Source of the DNA: [Clostridium] innocuum
Lineage (GTDB): Bacteria > Bacillota_I > Bacilli_A > Erysipelotrichales > Erysipelotrichaceae
Assembly (NCBI GenBank): GCA_012317185.1
Contig: CP048838.1
Span: 3,782,001-3,846,000 of the forward strand
Direction of reading: 5' to 3'
DNA: 64,000 nucleotides
Of the stretch, positions 1 to 8,358 are shown one piece after another. The notes under the pieces are model-generated. The model saw only the letters and a list, made by a program, of their open reading frames with translations, ran no database searches and was not told where the DNA came from. The translations under genes were made by a program, and so were the position numbers. The stretch's first letter is position 1. Every line of letters begins with the position of its first letter.

Positions 1-722
1 TCAATAGAGTAGGAATAACGCTCTCCCGGATAATAGGAAATCGTATACTCCAGAACGTTGCCTTCATGATCATAGGATACACGTTCTCTGATTAGCAGCG
101 GATCGCCTTTTTTAATATCCAGCTTCTCCGCTTCTTCTTTTCGGGCCGTTATCGCCTTGAAATTCTCACGCGTTTTCACCGGCTTGCGGATATTCAGCTC
201 ATCCAGCAGCGCATACATGCTCCCTGTATATTTTTCATCCTCCAGCGGCAGATTTCTGTCTCTGGAAAAATAACTGACAAAATACACAATCGGCACATCA
301 TCCCCGGTCCGCACACGATCCAGCCGATACACCAGATCACCCTTTTTGCATCCGAAGATATCCGCCACATGCCGGTCTGCCTTTACAAGCTCGATATGTG
401 CCCAGCGTGTCCCCGGCTGTATACCGCGCTCCAGCATTTCATTTGTGAAGCTTTTGATACCTGCAAGCTGCTCTTCAATTTTATTTTGAAACAGAACTCT
501 GGTTCCCTTGCCGCGGGCACGCTCAACGAGCCCTTCACTCTCCAGCTGTGCGATTGCCTGACGCGCAGTAATTCTGGATACATGAAAGATTTCCTGCAGC
601 TGTGCTTCACTCGGTAAGGAATCACCAGGTGCATATTCCTTTGATAAAATCTTATCCTTGATGATCTTCTTTATCTGTATATATAACGGAACGGCTCCCT
701 TGCCAAAATCCAGCTTTTCCAT
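1..722 (-). CDS. GntR-family transcriptional regulator with UTRA domain, 3' end cut by window edge
   Basis: This is a DNA-binding sugar-metabolism regulator of the GntR/HutC type. The start is the ATG at 722, preceded by GGAGGTGA at good spacing. About 240 residues are readable before the left edge cuts the gene, which is nearly the full family length. Residues 1-75 form the winged helix (PLYIQIKKIIKDKIL, then PSEAQLQEIFHVSRITARQA), and the rest is a UTRA effector domain, where a phosphorylated sugar normally binds. It lies 43 bp downstream of the three-isomerase operon on the same strand and has its own TATAAT-like box at 743-748. It probably senses a product of those isomerases; that is inference from position. 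Confidence 0.88.
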   Translation of the reverse strand, partial: MEKLDFGKGAVPLYIQIKKIIKDKILSKEYAPGDSLPSEAQLQEIFHVSRITARQAIAQLESEGLVERARGKGTRVLFQNKIEEQLAGIKSFTNEMLERGIQPGTRWAHIELVKADRHVADIFGCKKGDLVYRLDRVRTGDDVPIVYFVSYFSRDRNLPLEDEKYTGSMYALLDELNIRKPVKTRENFKAITARKEEAEKLDIKKGDPLLIRERVSYDHEGNVLEYTISYYPGERYSYSI

Positions 723-765
723 GAAGTCACCTCCATGTAACTATTATATCATGTATGCGTATATT

Positions 766-2505
766 TTAGGAGTTATTTCTTACGTAAGCCTTCATAATTC
801 CGATTTTGCTGCCGACAGACTCTCCATAAGGACGAATCGTATATTTACCGGTGCTTGCCGGAACAATGAAGGTTTCCGCATAATGGACAACAAACGGTTC
901 GAATTTTCCTTCTTCACTTTCCACAACAGCTTCTCTTCCTTCCACAAGATTCAGCATGTTGACGGTACCGGCGGTATCATGATGGGTGATGGTTTCTGTC
1001 CAGTATCTTCTTGTTTCGATGAATTCCAGCTCATGCAGACCTGTGTGTTCTTCCACATAGTCCTCTGTGCGTTTCACCTCATGAATTGCATTTACAAGGT
1101 TTTCCTCACACCATTTTGTCGTACGGTCCCACTGAATAACCTCTTTACCATGCTCCACATGTACCGGTCTCGGGCGGCCATCCAGACCAACGCGTCCCCA
1201 GTCCCACAGCTTGAAGGTAAAGATATACGGAGTTGCACTGATTTCCAGCACCATCGCCTCACTACCGGAGCAGTGGCAGGTACCGGCAGGAATCAGGAAG
1301 TGGTCATGCTTCTTCGCAGGGAACTTATTGATGTATTTCTCTGCATCAAATTCAATTTCCCCTTTGTTTGCACGGCGTAAATCCTCAATCATCTGCTTTT
1401 GATCCACACCGTCCTTCAGACCCAGATATACACAGGCACCCTCTCCGGCATCCAGCATATAGTAGCTTTCATCCTGTGTATACTGCATACCGAACTGCTT
1501 TTTGATATATTCTGTCAGCGGATGTACCTGCAGACTCAGATTCTGTCCGCCCATGGTGTCCAGGAAGTCAAAACGAATCGGGAATTCCGCACCGAAGCGT
1601 GCATAAACCTGATCACCAAGCAGCGGCTTTGGCTGATACAGCACCAGATCCATTGCCGGAATCTCCACGACAGCATCTGCAAATTCCAGGTACAGGGAGT
1701 TTTCCTCCGGTACACCGTCAAAGCTCCATGCGAAATTGGATTTTTCACGGTCAAGATCACAGACCTCCTTCATCCACTGTCCACCCCATACACCCGGGTC
1801 GAAATACGGAACGGTACGGAACGGCTGCTGTGCAATCTGCTTCAATGCATCGCGCAGTGCAGTACCAGGAATCATTTTCGGATCATTTGCCTTATTGGTA
1901 TCAATCAGCCAGTCGATATCCTCAAACACTGACATCTTGTGCTTATCGGCAATCCGCCATTCAATGAAGAATCCGCGCTTATTCTTACGCAGCGGGTCTT
2001 CGTCATAATTGCTGCACTTATAATTTCCCATACCCGCACGATAACGCATCTGAATTTCCCAGCGTGCCATATCGAAATACACCAGCTTATCGCCAGGATG
2101 TACCAGTGATGCTCCAAAGCCGTACACGATTACGAGACCATCGGCTTTTTCCACCTGCTGTTTCGCGGCCTCCAGCTTCTCCATATCAATAAAATCAGAA
2201 ACCTCTCCATAATACATCTTGCCGAATACGCGGTCATCGGTAAGGATATACTTCAGCTGCTCTGTAATTGTTTTTTCTTCCTTGAATACATCTATCATAT
2301 TGATCAGCACGGAAGGCTCCAGCTTTTTCAGCTCTGTAAGGATTTCCTCATCCCGTACCCCCGGATACACATCACATGTGATGACATACTTTCCGGATGG
2401 GATTTCCTTTTTCAACGTATCCAGAATATTGTTGTAGCCGACAACAGCAGCGTGCTCATGTCCTTTGATTTTTGTTGATGGAAATTTGTTGTAATTGCTT
2501 TTCAT
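766..2505 (-). CDS. class I mannose-6-phosphate isomerase-like protein with extra N-terminal domain (579 aa)
   Basis: The C-terminal part (about residues 230-579) is a type I phosphomannose isomerase-like cupin, which would interconvert mannose-6-P and fructose-6-P. Visible motifs are QVHP at 326-329, ESYYML near 346 and the metal/active-site stretch HDHFLIPAGTCHCSG at about 400-414. The first 215 residues are an additional domain that I do not recognise securely; it has a Rossmann- or kinase-like feel (VIVYGFGASLVHPGDKLVY) but no clear Walker A. Usual class I enzymes have 310-400 residues, so this is a long form. It is third in an operon with two smaller cupin isomerases (2-bp gap). The substrate may be another hexose phosphate. 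Confidence 0.85.
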   Translation of the reverse strand: MKSNYNKFPSTKIKGHEHAAVVGYNNILDTLKKEIPSGKYVITCDVYPGVRDEEILTELKKLEPSVLINMIDVFKEEKTITEQLKYILTDDRVFGKMYYGEVSDFIDMEKLEAAKQQVEKADGLVIVYGFGASLVHPGDKLVYFDMARWEIQMRYRAGMGNYKCSNYDEDPLRKNKRGFFIEWRIADKHKMSVFEDIDWLIDTNKANDPKMIPGTALRDALKQIAQQPFRTVPYFDPGVWGGQWMKEVCDLDREKSNFAWSFDGVPEENSLYLEFADAVVEIPAMDLVLYQPKPLLGDQVYARFGAEFPIRFDFLDTMGGQNLSLQVHPLTEYIKKQFGMQYTQDESYYMLDAGEGACVYLGLKDGVDQKQMIEDLRRANKGEIEFDAEKYINKFPAKKHDHFLIPAGTCHCSGSEAMVLEISATPYIFTFKLWDWGRVGLDGRPRPVHVEHGKEVIQWDRTTKWCEENLVNAIHEVKRTEDYVEEHTGLHELEFIETRRYWTETITHHDTAGTVNMLNLVEGREAVVESEEGKFEPFVVHYAETFIVPASTGKYTIRPYGESVGSKIGIMKAYVRNNS

Positions 2506-2507
2506 CT

Positions 2508-3062
2508 CTAGTCCTCTACTTTCTCAAAACGAAGGGTTCCTTCTTCTTTATATACGCGATATCCAAACGGCTGACGTTCAACTGCGGCATAATCATGGCC
2601 TGCATCACATGGCCAGCAGGCACCGATTTTCATCGGCTCCTCACCGGTATTGATCAGCCGGTGTGCAAGATGTCCGTCAATATGGTGAAGAGAGCCGGGA
2701 TAGGTTTTTTCTGCCCAGGTTGTCCCATCCTCATCCATCAGCATCAGCAATCCTTCTCCGGCAATGCAGAAATAAAATTCCACACATTTCCGGTTTTCAT
2801 GCCAGTGTCCGCGGGTCATATTGCATTCGCCGTTTACCAGTACGGGATACAATACAGTCAGCCCCCAGTTCAGATTGCCTGCGCGTTTGTCATCCCCCTG
2901 CGTATAGTGATAAACCTCATACATCAGCGTATCATCCGCAAGTGCAGATTCTGTACGATAGAAGCCTTTCGCATCCTGATACAGCTTGACGGAGGTGTTT
3001 ACCTCACTGCCTCTGATTACATCCTGAAAATCATGAATGACTTTTGGTTCAATGACGTTCAT
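2508..3062 (-). CDS. cupin-type glucose-6-phosphate isomerase family protein (184 aa)
   Basis: It resembles the archaeal/Firmicute cupin phosphoglucose isomerases (cPGI, GPI family), single-domain metal-dependent enzymes unrelated to the common PGI. The hallmark N-M-T-R-G-H-W-H stretch followed by E (about residues 82-96) supplies the metal ligands, and a third histidine lies in the HHIDGHLAHR region. The start overlaps the previous stop codon by 4 bp (ATGA), so it is translationally coupled to the 258-aa paralogue upstream. The length of 184 residues fits the family. The actual sugar could be glucose-6-P or a rarer hexose or ulose phosphate. Confidence 0.85.
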   Translation of the reverse strand: MNVIEPKVIHDFQDVIRGSEVNTSVKLYQDAKGFYRTESALADDTLMYEVYHYTQGDDKRAGNLNWGLTVLYPVLVNGECNMTRGHWHENRKCVEFYFCIAGEGLLMLMDEDGTTWAEKTYPGSLHHIDGHLAHRLINTGEEPMKIGACWPCDAGHDYAAVERQPFGYRVYKEEGTLRFEKVED

Positions 3063-3835
3063 TTATGAAATTCCTCCCATTCCTTTTCCTTCAGCTGCGG
3101 TCTTGATACAAACAGAAAGCGATCCGGGTCTTCAATAAACTGCGTATAGATCGGCTTGCCCGGCTCCAGATCAAATTGCGGATAGTCGTGTGCAGCTATC
3201 ACGTGCAGCTTTGCATTTTTGTAGGCAGGATTTATTTCCCAGGTAATATTACCAGCCTCTACGACCGGAAAATAGGCAATTCCATGATGGGCACGCACTT
3301 CCTCATAATCAAAGCCGAAATCCCGAACACACCATGCACCGAAGGTCAGCGGCTTTTCCACATTGGCGTTGATGGTCGCATGCACCCAGCCCGGTGGAAC
3401 GATGACAACTTCCCCTGCTTTCGCATGGACTGCGTAACAGTTTCCCGCATCGTCCTTTCCATATTCCTGCATATAGATAAAGGCTTCACCGTCCCATATC
3501 TCATACACCTCACAGGTTGAAGACTGGCAGGACGGGGATATTGCGTGAATATGCCCCTGGGAACGTACCGGTTCCTTTCCAAGGGTTCCCTTTGCATAGG
3601 TCACAGCACCATACAGCAGATTGCGTTCTGTAATCGCTGTGTGATCCTGCTTTCTTCCTACATCCATAACAATGCTGTAAAGAATTTCAGGGCCTGTACA
3701 GGATGGATCCTGCAGGGAGGAGCGGATTGCTTCCAGCGTTCTTTTTTCCGGCTTCGGACCAAACACGTCCGGTCCATAGACAAATTCCATATCCTTCTCT
3801 CTGCTTTCGATATCAAAGCCAGGATAGAATTCCAT
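3059..3835 (-). CDS. cupin-type glucose-6-phosphate isomerase family protein (258 aa)
   Basis: A second, longer member of the cupin sugar-phosphate isomerase family. The metal-binding strand is SQGHIHAISPS with the downstream E of CEVYE, and a second cupin motif PPGWVHATIN provides the final histidine. The start at 3835 has TAGGAGGTGG at ideal spacing. It is the first gene of a three-gene isomerase operon driven by the promoter at 3881-3909. N- and C-terminal extensions set it apart from the 184-aa neighbour. One of the two may be non-catalytic or specific for a different substrate; the sequence alone does not decide. Confidence 0.83.
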   Translation of the reverse strand: MEFYPGFDIESREKDMEFVYGPDVFGPKPEKRTLEAIRSSLQDPSCTGPEILYSIVMDVGRKQDHTAITERNLLYGAVTYAKGTLGKEPVRSQGHIHAISPSCQSSTCEVYEIWDGEAFIYMQEYGKDDAGNCYAVHAKAGEVVIVPPGWVHATINANVEKPLTFGAWCVRDFGFDYEEVRAHHGIAYFPVVEAGNITWEINPAYKNAKLHVIAAHDYPQFDLEPGKPIYTQFIEDPDRFLFVSRPQLKEKEWEEFHK

Positions 3836-3880
3836 ATAACCACCTCCTAGTTGTTATATCATTATGTCATTTACACCTGT

Positions 3881-3909
3881 ATTGTATCCTGTTTCCCTTC
3901 TTCTGTCAA
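3881..3909 (-). promoter_or_regulatory. sigma-A promoter of the three-isomerase operon
   Basis: Read on the minus strand this is TTGACA (3909-3904), a 17-bp spacer and TACAAT (3886-3881), about 45 bp upstream of the start codon at 3835. The match to consensus is nearly perfect. Confidence 0.8.
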
Positions 3910-3975
3910 CCGCTAAAAAGAAAAAAAACAGGCAAAATTTGCATCCCTTTGCATACTGCTCACCATTCATCTGAA

Positions 3976-4004
3976 AAGAAAAAACCGTCACCTGAATGAC
4001 AGTT
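3976..4004 (-). terminator. intrinsic terminator of the GntR gene
   Basis: An 8-bp stem (AACTGTCA paired with TGACGGTT, one G-U) with a 4-6 nt loop is followed by a run of T on the minus strand, directly after the stop codon at 4003. It makes the regulator gene monocistronic. Confidence 0.75.
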
Positions 4005-4761
4005 AATTCTCTCTGCGAATCAATCGCATCTTAAACTTATTACGATCTCCGCGGTACTCCGCAATCGAATATTCCACTGGCTCATCCTGCTGTGTATAGG
4101 CAACCGTTTCCACATGCATCAGGACGCCGTCCTCCTCCATATTCAGAATCGTACGCTCCCTCTGACCCGCTTTTCTTGCCTCTACAGTACGATCGACATA
4201 GGCAACCTCAGTCTGATATTTCTGTGAGAAGATATCATATAAGGAAGACTGTTCGAAATCCTCCAGCTCGATATCCAAAAAGTGCTCATACGGTACGAAG
4301 GTATTGACCAGAACCATCTCCTCATGATCTGCATAACGAAGGCGCTGGAGGTGAAATACCCGTTTGCTTTTCGGATAAATCTCCACACACTTCTCCGGCA
4401 GCTCAATCACCTCACTGACGATTACTCTGGTGGATGGGGTCAGATGAAGACTGCGCATTTCCTCATCAAAGCTTCCCAGCTTCTGAAAGAAGTAGCCTTC
4501 AATTTTCGGACGTGACACAAAGGTCCCCTTTGCTTTATGCCGTGTGATGTAGCCTTCATTGATCAGTTCGGAAAAGGCCTGTCGCACAGTTGGACGCGAA
4601 ATATCCAGCAGCTCACAGAACTCCGCTTCGGTCGGCAGCTTGTCCCCGGCCTGAAAAATCCCCTGCTTCAGCAGCTCCACCAGCTGTGTCTTCAGCTGAA
4701 AATATAAGGGCACCGGTGATGCCTTACTGATTGTAAACTGTTTTGCGATTCGCTCATCCAT
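4003..4761 (-). CDS. GntR-family transcriptional regulator with UTRA domain
   Basis: HutC-type regulator of about 252 residues. The start is the ATG at 4761 with GAAAAGGAG ten bases upstream; a longer reading from a GTG at 4782 would run through this ribosome binding site and is rejected. Residues 15-85 form the winged helix (PLYFQLKTQLVELLKQ, then LDISRPTVRQAFSEL); the C-terminal UTRA domain binds a small effector. It is divergent from deoC, and the shared intergenic region holds a 16-bp perfect palindrome on the deoC promoter. Because the same module recurs at manA (13273-13290), this protein is the best candidate for the repressor of both. That link is inference. Confidence 0.9.
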   Translation of the reverse strand: MDERIAKQFTISKASPVPLYFQLKTQLVELLKQGIFQAGDKLPTEAEFCELLDISRPTVRQAFSELINEGYITRHKAKGTFVSRPKIEGYFFQKLGSFDEEMRSLHLTPSTRVIVSEVIELPEKCVEIYPKSKRVFHLQRLRYADHEEMVLVNTFVPYEHFLDIELEDFEQSSLYDIFSQKYQTEVAYVDRTVEARKAGQRERTILNMEEDGVLMHVETVAYTQQDEPVEYSIAEYRGDRNKFKMRLIRREN

Positions 4762-4791
4762 AATTGTCCGACTCCTTTTCACAATATCTTA

Positions 4792-4820
4792 ATTATAACG
4801 GATTGACTTCTGTTTGACAA
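4792..4820 (-). promoter_or_regulatory. promoter of the GntR gene, overlapping the divergent deoC promoter
   Basis: Minus-strand TTGTCA (4820-4815), 17-bp spacer, TATAAT (4797-4792). Its -35 box overlaps the -35 box of the opposite deoC promoter, so the two promoters compete for polymerase. Confidence 0.65.
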
Positions 4821-4842
4821 CTTAAGTTCGTAATGTTATAAT
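4814..4842 (+). promoter_or_regulatory. consensus sigma-A promoter of the deoC operon
   Basis: Perfect TTGACA (4814-4819), a 17-bp spacer and perfect TATAAT (4837-4842). Such an ideal promoter usually needs a repressor, and a palindrome overlaps its -10 box. Confidence 0.85.
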
Positions 4843-4854
4843 GTAATTACATTA
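4839..4854. promoter_or_regulatory. 16-bp perfect palindromic operator, probable GntR/HutC site
   Basis: TAATGTAATTACATTA is a perfect palindrome that overlaps the end of the deoC -10 box and the expected transcription start. It fits the GT...AC pattern of HutC-type operators. A near-identical copy lies at 13273-13290 in the same position relative to the manA -10 box. Confidence 0.75.
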
Positions 4855-4868
4855 AAGGAGGGTATTAT

Positions 4869-5570
4869 ATGGATATCATCAATACACTAACAGAAAAATC
4901 ACTCGCCAAATATTTCGATCACACCTTTTTAAAGGCATATGCGACAAGAGCAGACTTTGAAAAGCTATGTAAGGAAGCTAGGGAGCTGGGTACTGCAATG
5001 GTCGCAATCAACTCCGCACAGGTACGCGTTTGCAAAGAGCTGCTGAAGGGATGCGATGTGCATGTGGGTGCTGCAATTTCCTTCCCGCTGGGACAGACTG
5101 TTTTGGAAATCAAGGTGGAGGAAACAAAAAAAGCAATACAGGATGGAGCTGATGAAATTGATTATGTCATCAATATCGGTGAAGCAAAGATGGGACACTG
5201 GGACTATATTGAAGAGGAAATGCGTCAGATTACAGAAATCTGTCGTGCGCATAAGGTAATCAGTAAGGTCATCTTTGAAAACTGCTATCTGGAAAAGGAA
5301 GAAATTAAAAAGCTGGCGGAAATCGCAAAAAAGGTGAAGCCGGATTATATCAAAACAAGTACAGGCTTTGGAACCGGCGGAGCTACGCTGGAGGATGTTC
5401 GTTTGATGAAGGAAACAGTCGGGGATGATGTAAAGGTCAAGGCTGCCGGAGGTGTGCGTGACTGGGAAACCTGCAAGGCTATGATTGAGGCAGGTGCTGA
5501 ACGAATCGGTACCAGCAGCTCCATTGCTATTCTGGAAGGCTTCCGAAACGAAAGAGGTCAGCAGAAATGA
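4869..5570 (+). CDS. deoC: deoxyribose-phosphate aldolase (first copy)
   Basis: It cleaves 2-deoxyribose-5-phosphate to glyceraldehyde-3-P and acetaldehyde, or acts on a related aldol sugar phosphate. It is a TIM barrel of 233 residues. The Schiff-base lysine is K162 in IKTSTGF and the second active-site lysine is K191 in KAAGGVR. The start has AAAGGAGG at good spacing. It is first in a two-gene operon; its TGA overlaps the ATG of the epimerase gene. A second, only moderately similar DeoC is at 28564-29226, so this copy may serve a special sugar made by the neighbouring isomerases rather than nucleoside salvage. Confidence 0.93.
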   Translation: MDIINTLTEKSLAKYFDHTFLKAYATRADFEKLCKEARELGTAMVAINSAQVRVCKELLKGCDVHVGAAISFPLGQTVLEIKVEETKKAIQDGADEIDYVINIGEAKMGHWDYIEEEMRQITEICRAHKVISKVIFENCYLEKEEIKKLAEIAKKVKPDYIKTSTGFGTGGATLEDVRLMKETVGDDVKVKAAGGVRDWETCKAMIEAGAERIGTSSSIAILEGFRNERGQQK

Positions 5571-6436
5571 AAACAATGGTGATTACAGGAGGTAACGGAT
5601 TTATCGCATCTCTGGTAAAAGAGGCTATGCAAAGCTCCATGGAGATCATCCCACTTACAAGAAAAGAGCTGGATTTAGGGGATACTGCTGCTGTTCGCAG
5701 CTGGTTTAACACCCATGATTACGATTATGTTTTTCATACCGGAGCTATGGCACAGACAGCGGACTGTGAAAATCATCCGGAGCTGACACACCGCATCAAT
5801 GTGGACGGTACAAAGGAAATCGCCAAGGCCTGTAAAGAGAAGAATGCCCGCTTGATTTTTATCAGTACCGAGCAATGTTTCAATGGCAAAACTGAGGAAG
5901 GACCGTTCACAGAGGATACACCGTTATGCTCGGTTACGGCATACGGCAATCACAAGGTGGAATGCGAAGACTTTATAACCTCCGTGCTGGAGGACTACAT
6001 CATACTGCGCTTTTCCTGGATGCTTGGCATGAGTCGTCCGGGAATCAAGGCATCACCGAACATTATCCGTAACGTTATGAATGCCATGTTCTATCAGACA
6101 CCTGCTAAATTTACGGTGAACGAGATTCGAGGAATGACGTATGCACAAAAGCTGGCGGATGTATTTGATAAAATTATCGAGCTGCCTTCCGGTGTCTATC
6201 ATGTATCCGATACCAACACGCATAACACCTATGAGTCCGCTAAAATCGTAGCACAGAAGCTGGGATTCACACAGGAACAGATCGATGCCTGCATCCTTCC
6301 AAATCATGAGCGGTATGCAGATCGCTTCCGTGATTATCGTCTGGATACTCAAAAGCTGAAAGCACATGGAATTGATTTTGGTACCTTTGAAGAAAATGTG
6401 GATGCCTGTCTGAAGGATTTCGGCTGGCTAAAATAA
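5567..6436 (+). CDS. NAD(P)-dependent sugar epimerase/reductase, RmlD-like SDR (289 aa)
   Basis: An extended short-chain dehydrogenase of the RmlD/NAD-dependent epimerase group. The N-terminal dinucleotide motif is GGNGFI (residues 8-13), a STE-Q segment near residue 100 matches the catalytic region, and Y-x-x-x-K is present as YGNHK near 125. The start overlaps the deoC stop (ATGA), which indicates translational coupling. The terminator at 6447-6478 ends the operon. Its substrate is unknown; with an aldolase and a shared operator with manA, a reduced or keto sugar intermediate is plausible. Confidence 0.82.
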   Translation: MKTMVITGGNGFIASLVKEAMQSSMEIIPLTRKELDLGDTAAVRSWFNTHDYDYVFHTGAMAQTADCENHPELTHRINVDGTKEIAKACKEKNARLIFISTEQCFNGKTEEGPFTEDTPLCSVTAYGNHKVECEDFITSVLEDYIILRFSWMLGMSRPGIKASPNIIRNVMNAMFYQTPAKFTVNEIRGMTYAQKLADVFDKIIELPSGVYHVSDTNTHNTYESAKIVAQKLGFTQEQIDACILPNHERYADRFRDYRLDTQKLKAHGIDFGTFEENVDACLKDFGWLK

Positions 6437-6446
6437 CACGAAAAAG

Positions 6447-6478
6447 AATATCCTGTTATTGGTGACAGGATATTTTTT
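6447..6478 (+). terminator. terminator of the deoC-epimerase operon
   Basis: A perfect 10-bp stem (AATATCCTGT with ACAGGATATT), an 8-nt loop and a run of T, 11 bp after the epimerase stop. Confidence 0.85.
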
Positions 6479-6885
6479 ATCAGCATACATAGAAATATAA
6501 TCCGTCAAATCAGAATATTCCAAAGAGTGCACTTACGAACCGCATTGGTAATCTTATCAGATTGCCTTTTTTTATCCATACGATCAAAGCGTTGATTCCA
6601 TAATCCCCTTCACACTCTTTAGGCGGAAATAAATAGATAACATTTTTCTTAAACAAGCTTGATGTCTATATATAGATACTATATTATCCGCTTTCATATG
6701 ATCTAATTCAACCTAATAAAATCAATAGATCAGCATTTTCCCTTCCGAAATTAAACAGCTTTATGCTTAATTACAGCATATCACTGCCTGCTATACCTTT
6801 TCTTCCTACCTTCCAGTTTCTAATGACGATTATCACTACAATTTTCATCTGAAAATGATATAATAGACTGGTAGTATATGGAGGA
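6479..6885. other. gene-free stretch with a possible short minus-strand coding remnant
   Basis: No convincing gene is seen. On the minus strand, 6523-6662 reads as an open tail of about 46 residues with a hydrophobic end (YGINALIVWIKK, then RFVSALFGIF) but no start codon with a ribosome binding site; it may be the relic of a membrane protein. A TATAAT at 6859-6864, inside a palindromic ATTTTCA-TGAAAAT context, probably begins the glycosyltransferase transcript. Confidence 0.3.
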
Positions 6886-6891
6886 ATGATT

Positions 6892-7767
6892 ATGAAAATA
6901 GCATATCTGATGCATTCAGACCGGAAATACGATGAGGTTGTAGAAACGATCAATCAGCTTACCAAACAAGGGGATCACGTTTTTATCATGATAAATGATG
7001 ATGATCTCAGAGAGCAGGTTCAATTTGTGTACATGGATTATTCCAGAGTACATATTTCCCACACACAGGAATTCGCTCAGGAAGGCGATATGTCAATGGC
7101 AAGGGGTACACTGATTCAAATGAAGGAAGCTGTTCAGATAGGCTTTGATTATTATATCAATTTGAATGATGGTATGATGCCGATAAAAACGAGGGAGGAA
7201 ATTACCGCATTTCTGGAAGAACAGAATGGTAAGGATCTCTATTATGTGGAAACATCTGAGAAAGAGGAGCCTGCGCTGCGTAAAAAGACTTTAAAGTATT
7301 ATCCCTTCACAAATCTTCTGGCCTTTCCCAGAGGAAAAGCGACACGTGCAATTACCAGAGGCTTTGGAAGCTTACTGTATGCTTTGCACATCCGCAGAAC
7401 TCTGGATGATGTCATTCAAATTGGCAGTCCCTGGTTTATGCTGACGCATACCAGTGCACAGATCCTTGCAGATAATTTTGACTATTGCTCCACGACTTTC
7501 AAATTATCCTGGTATGCCGAGGAAATGTATATTCCTATGATGCTGGATAAGTTTGGCAATAAATGTGTTGAGCATGTAAATAATGATTATCGTGTTGTAG
7601 GAAACGGAAAATGGGAACGCAGTCAAAACACACGCCCAACAACGCAGGAGGCGATTGACCGATATCCGGAGGCACTGTTTGCGGGTGCTATTCTCGTTGA
7701 TGAAGATTTCACTCTATATGAAAAATATTTCGATGTATATAATGCCAATTTAGAAATGGAAGAATAA
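6892..7767 (+). CDS. beta-1,6-N-acetylglucosaminyltransferase-like glycosyltransferase (GT14 family)
   Basis: It resembles the core-2/I-branching family (GT14), inverting transferases that add a sugar to a glycan acceptor. Supporting stretches are the N-terminal KIAYLMHSDRKYDEVVE, INLNDGMMPIKT in the position of the family's S-G-x-D-Y-P-L segment, and QIGSPWFMLTHTSA matching the G-S-x-W motif. The start is placed at the second ATG (6892), 7 nt after GGAGG; the ATG at 6886 is too close. Length is 291 residues. No export signal or membrane segment is evident, so it works in the cytoplasm. It stands alone between terminators; the acceptor is unknown. Confidence 0.8.
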   Translation: MKIAYLMHSDRKYDEVVETINQLTKQGDHVFIMINDDDLREQVQFVYMDYSRVHISHTQEFAQEGDMSMARGTLIQMKEAVQIGFDYYINLNDGMMPIKTREEITAFLEEQNGKDLYYVETSEKEEPALRKKTLKYYPFTNLLAFPRGKATRAITRGFGSLLYALHIRRTLDDVIQIGSPWFMLTHTSAQILADNFDYCSTTFKLSWYAEEMYIPMMLDKFGNKCVEHVNNDYRVVGNGKWERSQNTRPTTQEAIDRYPEALFAGAILVDEDFTLYEKYFDVYNANLEMEE

Positions 7768-7790
7768 CTGATCATCGGTTATTCTTTTTT
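7762..7790 (+). terminator. terminator of the GT14 gene
   Basis: Stem GAATAAC/GTTATTC overlapping the stop codon, followed by six T. Confidence 0.7.
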
Positions 7791-8040
7791 ATCGTAAATG
7801 AATATCACTTTCTAAGGTGATTCAGTCATAGTGTTCCTTTTGCCGCCTATTGTATAGCATATATTGGAAACATGTTCCGATATCATAAAGATCAGCTTTC
7901 TTTCGGCTTGTGAATGTTTAAAATGCAGAATATCAAAATACTTTTGAAGCATGATAACGCTTATACCTAGTACAAACGGAAGCACTTACCTTTTTTTGTA
8001 TGAATACAGGATTGCTGTATGGATGCTGCATGAAACATAA
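7791..8040. other. gene-free stretch next to the decayed hic locus
   Basis: No gene is recognised here. The minus strand continues open for about 17 codons beyond the recognisable HicB tail and then degenerates. Confidence 0.3.
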
Positions 8041-8358
8041 GCATTTCATCTAATTCATTTAACCAGGCTGGAATTGTAACATTTTACTTATCGCTCTTTT
8101 GTTATAACGTTTATTAAGTTTAATGGAAGTAAGCTCAATCATCCTATTAAACACGCCATTTGCATAGTTGATCGTAAATGAATCACTCATTACAGGAATT
8201 TCTTCTTTGTTTTCTTTTTCTCACATCCAAACAAAGACCTAACACTCATTGGCCGTCTCAATCGCCTGCTCTGATGTGTCTCCACACGTGATAGCTTCTG
8301 GCAAATCCGGAAACGTAACAGTATAGCGACTATCTTCTTTTTCAAATAACGCTGGATA
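8041..8358 (-). pseudogene. hicB: decayed HicB-family antitoxin gene
   Basis: The minus strand reads YPALFEKEDSRYTVTFPDLP then AITCGDTSEQAIETANEC, an excellent match to the N-terminal HicB fold, before a TAG at 8241-8239. The same frame then has a TGA and resumes with IPVMSDSFT and FNRMIELTSIKLNKRYNKRA, matching the C-terminal HicB region (V-K-K-T-L-type helix). A one-base deletion near 8072 shifts the frame, after which PAWLNELDE, the signature of the HicB ribbon-helix-helix, appears in the next frame. The start codon and first residues are lost. Two stops, a frameshift and a missing start make it non-functional. Confidence 0.8.

Noticed and set aside
658..1380. Long plus-strand open frame opposite the phosphomannose isomerase gene
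   Set aside because: It is antisense to a clear gene, has no ribosome binding site and an improbable amino-acid make-up. The same holds for long antisense frames at 26203-27138, 24505-25302, 29998-30240 and 34045-34653.
6841..6860. ATTTTCA-TGAAAAT palindrome considered as a Fur/PerR box
   Set aside because: The match to the 7-1-7 consensus is poor and the downstream gene is a glycosyltransferase.
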